Below, piece by piece: positions 6,855-8,553 of a stretch of DNA of 8,553 nucleotides. Below the pieces are notes generated by a model. It did not search any database, had not been told where the DNA came from, and saw nothing but the letters and a program-made list of their open reading frames with translations. Each line of letters begins with the position of its first letter. Positions within the stretch are counted from its first letter, which is position 1. A program made the position numbers and the translations under genes. Source of the DNA: Fibrobacter succinogenes (GTDB lineage Bacteria > Fibrobacterota > Fibrobacteria > Fibrobacterales > CADBQJ01); assembly GCA_902796785.1 (NCBI GenBank), contig CADBQJ010000056.1:1-8553 (forward strand). Reading direction: 5' to 3'.

Positions 6855-8553
6855 ATGCAGAAGCGTCTCTACGTCACCACCCCCATCTACTACGTGAACG
6901 ACGCCCCCCACATCGGGCATGCCTACACGACCGTCCTGGGCGACATCCTCGTCCGGTTCCACGCGATCCTCGGCTGGCAGACCTTCTACCTGACCGGCAC
7001 CGACGAACACGGCCAGAAAGTGCAGCGCGCCGCCGCCAAACGGGGCGTCGACCCCCAGCGGCACGTCGACGAGTACTACCACCGCTTCGAGGACCTCTGG
7101 AAGAGGATGGGGATCCGCAACGACTTCTTCATCCGCACCACGATGCCCGAGCACAAGGAGTTCGTGCGCGAATGCCTCCAGAAGCTCTGGGACAAGGGCG
7201 AGATCTACTCCAAGGAGTACGAGGGGTGGTATTCCGTGGGCGAGGAGCGCTTCTTCTCCGAGGACGAGCTCGACGAGAACAAATGCGACCCGATCGGCCA
7301 CCGCCCGGTGGAGTGGCTGAAGGAGAAGAACTACTTCTTCCGGATGGGCAAGTACCAGCAGCGCCTGATCGACCACCTGAACGCGCATCCCGACTGGATC
7401 GTCCCCGACTTCCGCCGCAACGAGGTGCTGGGCTTCCTGCGCCAGCCGCTGAACGACCTCTGCATCAGCCGCCCCAAGTCGCGCCTCTCGTGGGGCATCC
7501 CGCTTCCCTTCGACGAGGAGTACGTCACCTACGTCTGGTTCGACGCGCTGCTCAACTACGTGAGCGCCTCCGCGGCGTTCCACAAGACCTACGCCGACGG
7601 GACGCCGATCTGGCCCGCGACCTACCACCTCATCGGCAAGGACATCCTCACCACGCACAGCGTCTACTGGCCGACCATGCTGATGGCGCTGGAGATCCCG
7701 CTGCCCGAGCACATCCTGGCCCACGGCTGGTGGCTGGTGGGCGGCGGCGAGAAGATGAGCAAGTCCGCCGGCAACGTGGTGAACCCCATGGACTACATGG
7801 AGCGGTTCGGCAACGACGCGTTCCGCTACTTCCTCGCCCGCGAGATGACGGTGGGGCAGGACGCGACCTTCTCGCACGACGCCTTCGTGCGCCGCGTCAA
7901 CGGCGACCTGGCGAACGACCTGGGCAACGGGCTGAACCGCGTGGCCAAGCTGCTTTCGCAGTACTGCGGCGGCGAGGTCCCGCCCATGCCCGCCGGCGGC
8001 GAAGGCGAGGAGGAGCAGGAGCTCCGGCTGCAGGCCGAGGCGTCGCTGCGCCGCACGATGGAGCTGATCCCGCAGGTGCGGCTGTCGCAGGCGCTCGAGG
8101 AGATCTTCGTCCTGGTGCGCGCCGTGAACCGCTACCTGGAGAACCGCGCCCCCTGGAAGCTGGCCAAGGATCCCGCCCGCCGCGACGACCTGGTCCGCTC
8201 GCTGCGCACGGCGGCCGAGGCCATGCGCCTCGCGCTCCAGCTGCTGCAGCCGGTGATGCCCGAGAAGGCCTCGGCCGGCCTCCGGATGCTCGGCTCGGAG
8301 AACCTGGGCGTCGAGGGGCTGAAGTGGGGCGTCCTGGAGGACGGCGCGAAGCTCGCGCCCGCGCAGGCGCTCTTCCCGCGCATCGAGACCGAGAAGGAGG
8401 CCGAGCCCGTTCCCGCGAAGAAGCCCGCGGCGCCGAAGCCGACCACCCCCGAGGGGATCCAGGCCGCGCTCGACCTGCGCGTCGCGGAGATCGTCGAGGC
8501 GGAGAACCACCCCGACGCCGACGCGCTCTACGTGCTGAAGCTGGACGACGGGC
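6855..8553 (+). CDS. metG: Methionine-tRNA ligase (MetRS), 3' end outside window
   Basis: The frame is open from ATG 6855 to the window end (566 complete codons). MetRS charges tRNA-Met with methionine using ATP. The class I HIGH motif is literal at 19-22 (DAPHIGHAYTT). The sequence continues through FYLTGTDEHGQKV, YEGWYSVGEERFFSEDEL, VEWLKEKNYFFRM and VTYVWFDALLNYVSA. The KMSKS loop is intact at 300-304 (GGGEKMSKSAGNVV). The zinc-knuckle region keeps one Cys (C144, in NKCDPIGHRPV) where zinc-type enzymes have CxxC pairs, so this looks like a zinc-free or degenerate form. After the helical anticodon-binding domain comes a Pro/Lys/Ala linker (about 515-535). It leads into the start of a tRNA-binding OB-fold (ALDLRVAEIVEAENHPDAD), so this is the long MetRS form with the C-terminal dimerisation and tRNA-binding domain. 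The domain is cut by the window edge. Confidence 0.98.
   Translation, partial: MQKRLYVTTPIYYVNDAPHIGHAYTTVLGDILVRFHAILGWQTFYLTGTDEHGQKVQRAAAKRGVDPQRHVDEYYHRFEDLWKRMGIRNDFFIRTTMPEHKEFVRECLQKLWDKGEIYSKEYEGWYSVGEERFFSEDELDENKCDPIGHRPVEWLKEKNYFFRMGKYQQRLIDHLNAHPDWIVPDFRRNEVLGFLRQPLNDLCISRPKSRLSWGIPLPFDEEYVTYVWFDALLNYVSASAAFHKTYADGTPIWPATYHLIGKDILTTHSVYWPTMLMALEIPLPEHILAHGWWLVGGGEKMSKSAGNVVNPMDYMERFGNDAFRYFLAREMTVGQDATFSHDAFVRRVNGDLANDLGNGLNRVAKLLSQYCGGEVPPMPAGGEGEEEQELRLQAEASLRRTMELIPQVRLSQALEEIFVLVRAVNRYLENRAPWKLAKDPARRDDLVRSLRTAAEAMRLALQLLQPVMPEKASAGLRMLGSENLGVEGLKWGVLEDGAKLAPAQALFPRIETEKEAEPVPAKKPAAPKPTTPEGIQAALDLRVAEIVEAENHPDADALYVLKLDDG

Noticed and set aside
6693..8510. Long minus-strand frame opposite metG
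   Set aside because: It is a shadow of metG with biased low-complexity composition and no recognisable motif.

Overview
The window is a bacterial chromosome segment, roughly two thirds G+C by eye, coding almost entirely on the + strand. A groEL tail, a complete grpE-dnaK-dnaJ cluster, a sigma54-dependent activator and a TANNNT-type -10 element point to a Gram-negative-type bacterium that has RpoN. I cannot place the phylum from sequence alone; Deltaproteobacteria-like groups or high-GC candidate phyla would fit.

Layout: 1-468 is the 3' end of groEL, closed by a strong intrinsic terminator (486-513). The 469-650 intergenic region holds the terminator, a cluster of A/T-tract plus CGG repeats arranged partly as inverted repeats (514-576), and a near-consensus sigma54 (-24/-12) promoter (584-599). 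Then come grpE (651-1265), dnaK (1269-3188), dnaJ (3213-4346) and an NtrC-type enhancer-binding protein (4368-5993), with gaps of 3, 24 and 21 bases. They look like one operon. Next, apparently as separate units, are a secreted or membrane-anchored M23 (LytM) peptidase (6035-6796) and metG (6855 to the window end, 3' truncated). Both start a few bases after a GCTAGA(C/T)T octamer, which suggests leaderless or near-leaderless transcripts.

How the genes work together: GrpE, DnaK and DnaJ form the Hsp70 folding machine and GroEL is the chaperonin. The notable point is regulatory. The Hsp70 operon carries a sigma54-type promoter with candidate upstream activator repeats, and the operon's last gene encodes a sigma54 activator. 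That activator's receiver domain lacks the phosphoacceptor aspartate, and no kinase gene is adjacent. No CIRCE element or hrcA is visible. The window therefore suggests a self-encoded, kinase-independent sigma54 circuit controlling an Hsp70 operon, possibly gated by the chaperones themselves. The promoter, the domains and the missing residue are read from sequence; the circuit is inference.

No tRNA, rRNA, CRISPR, insertion sequence or other mobile element is seen. There is no gene-free stretch over 300 bases; the longest is 469-650.
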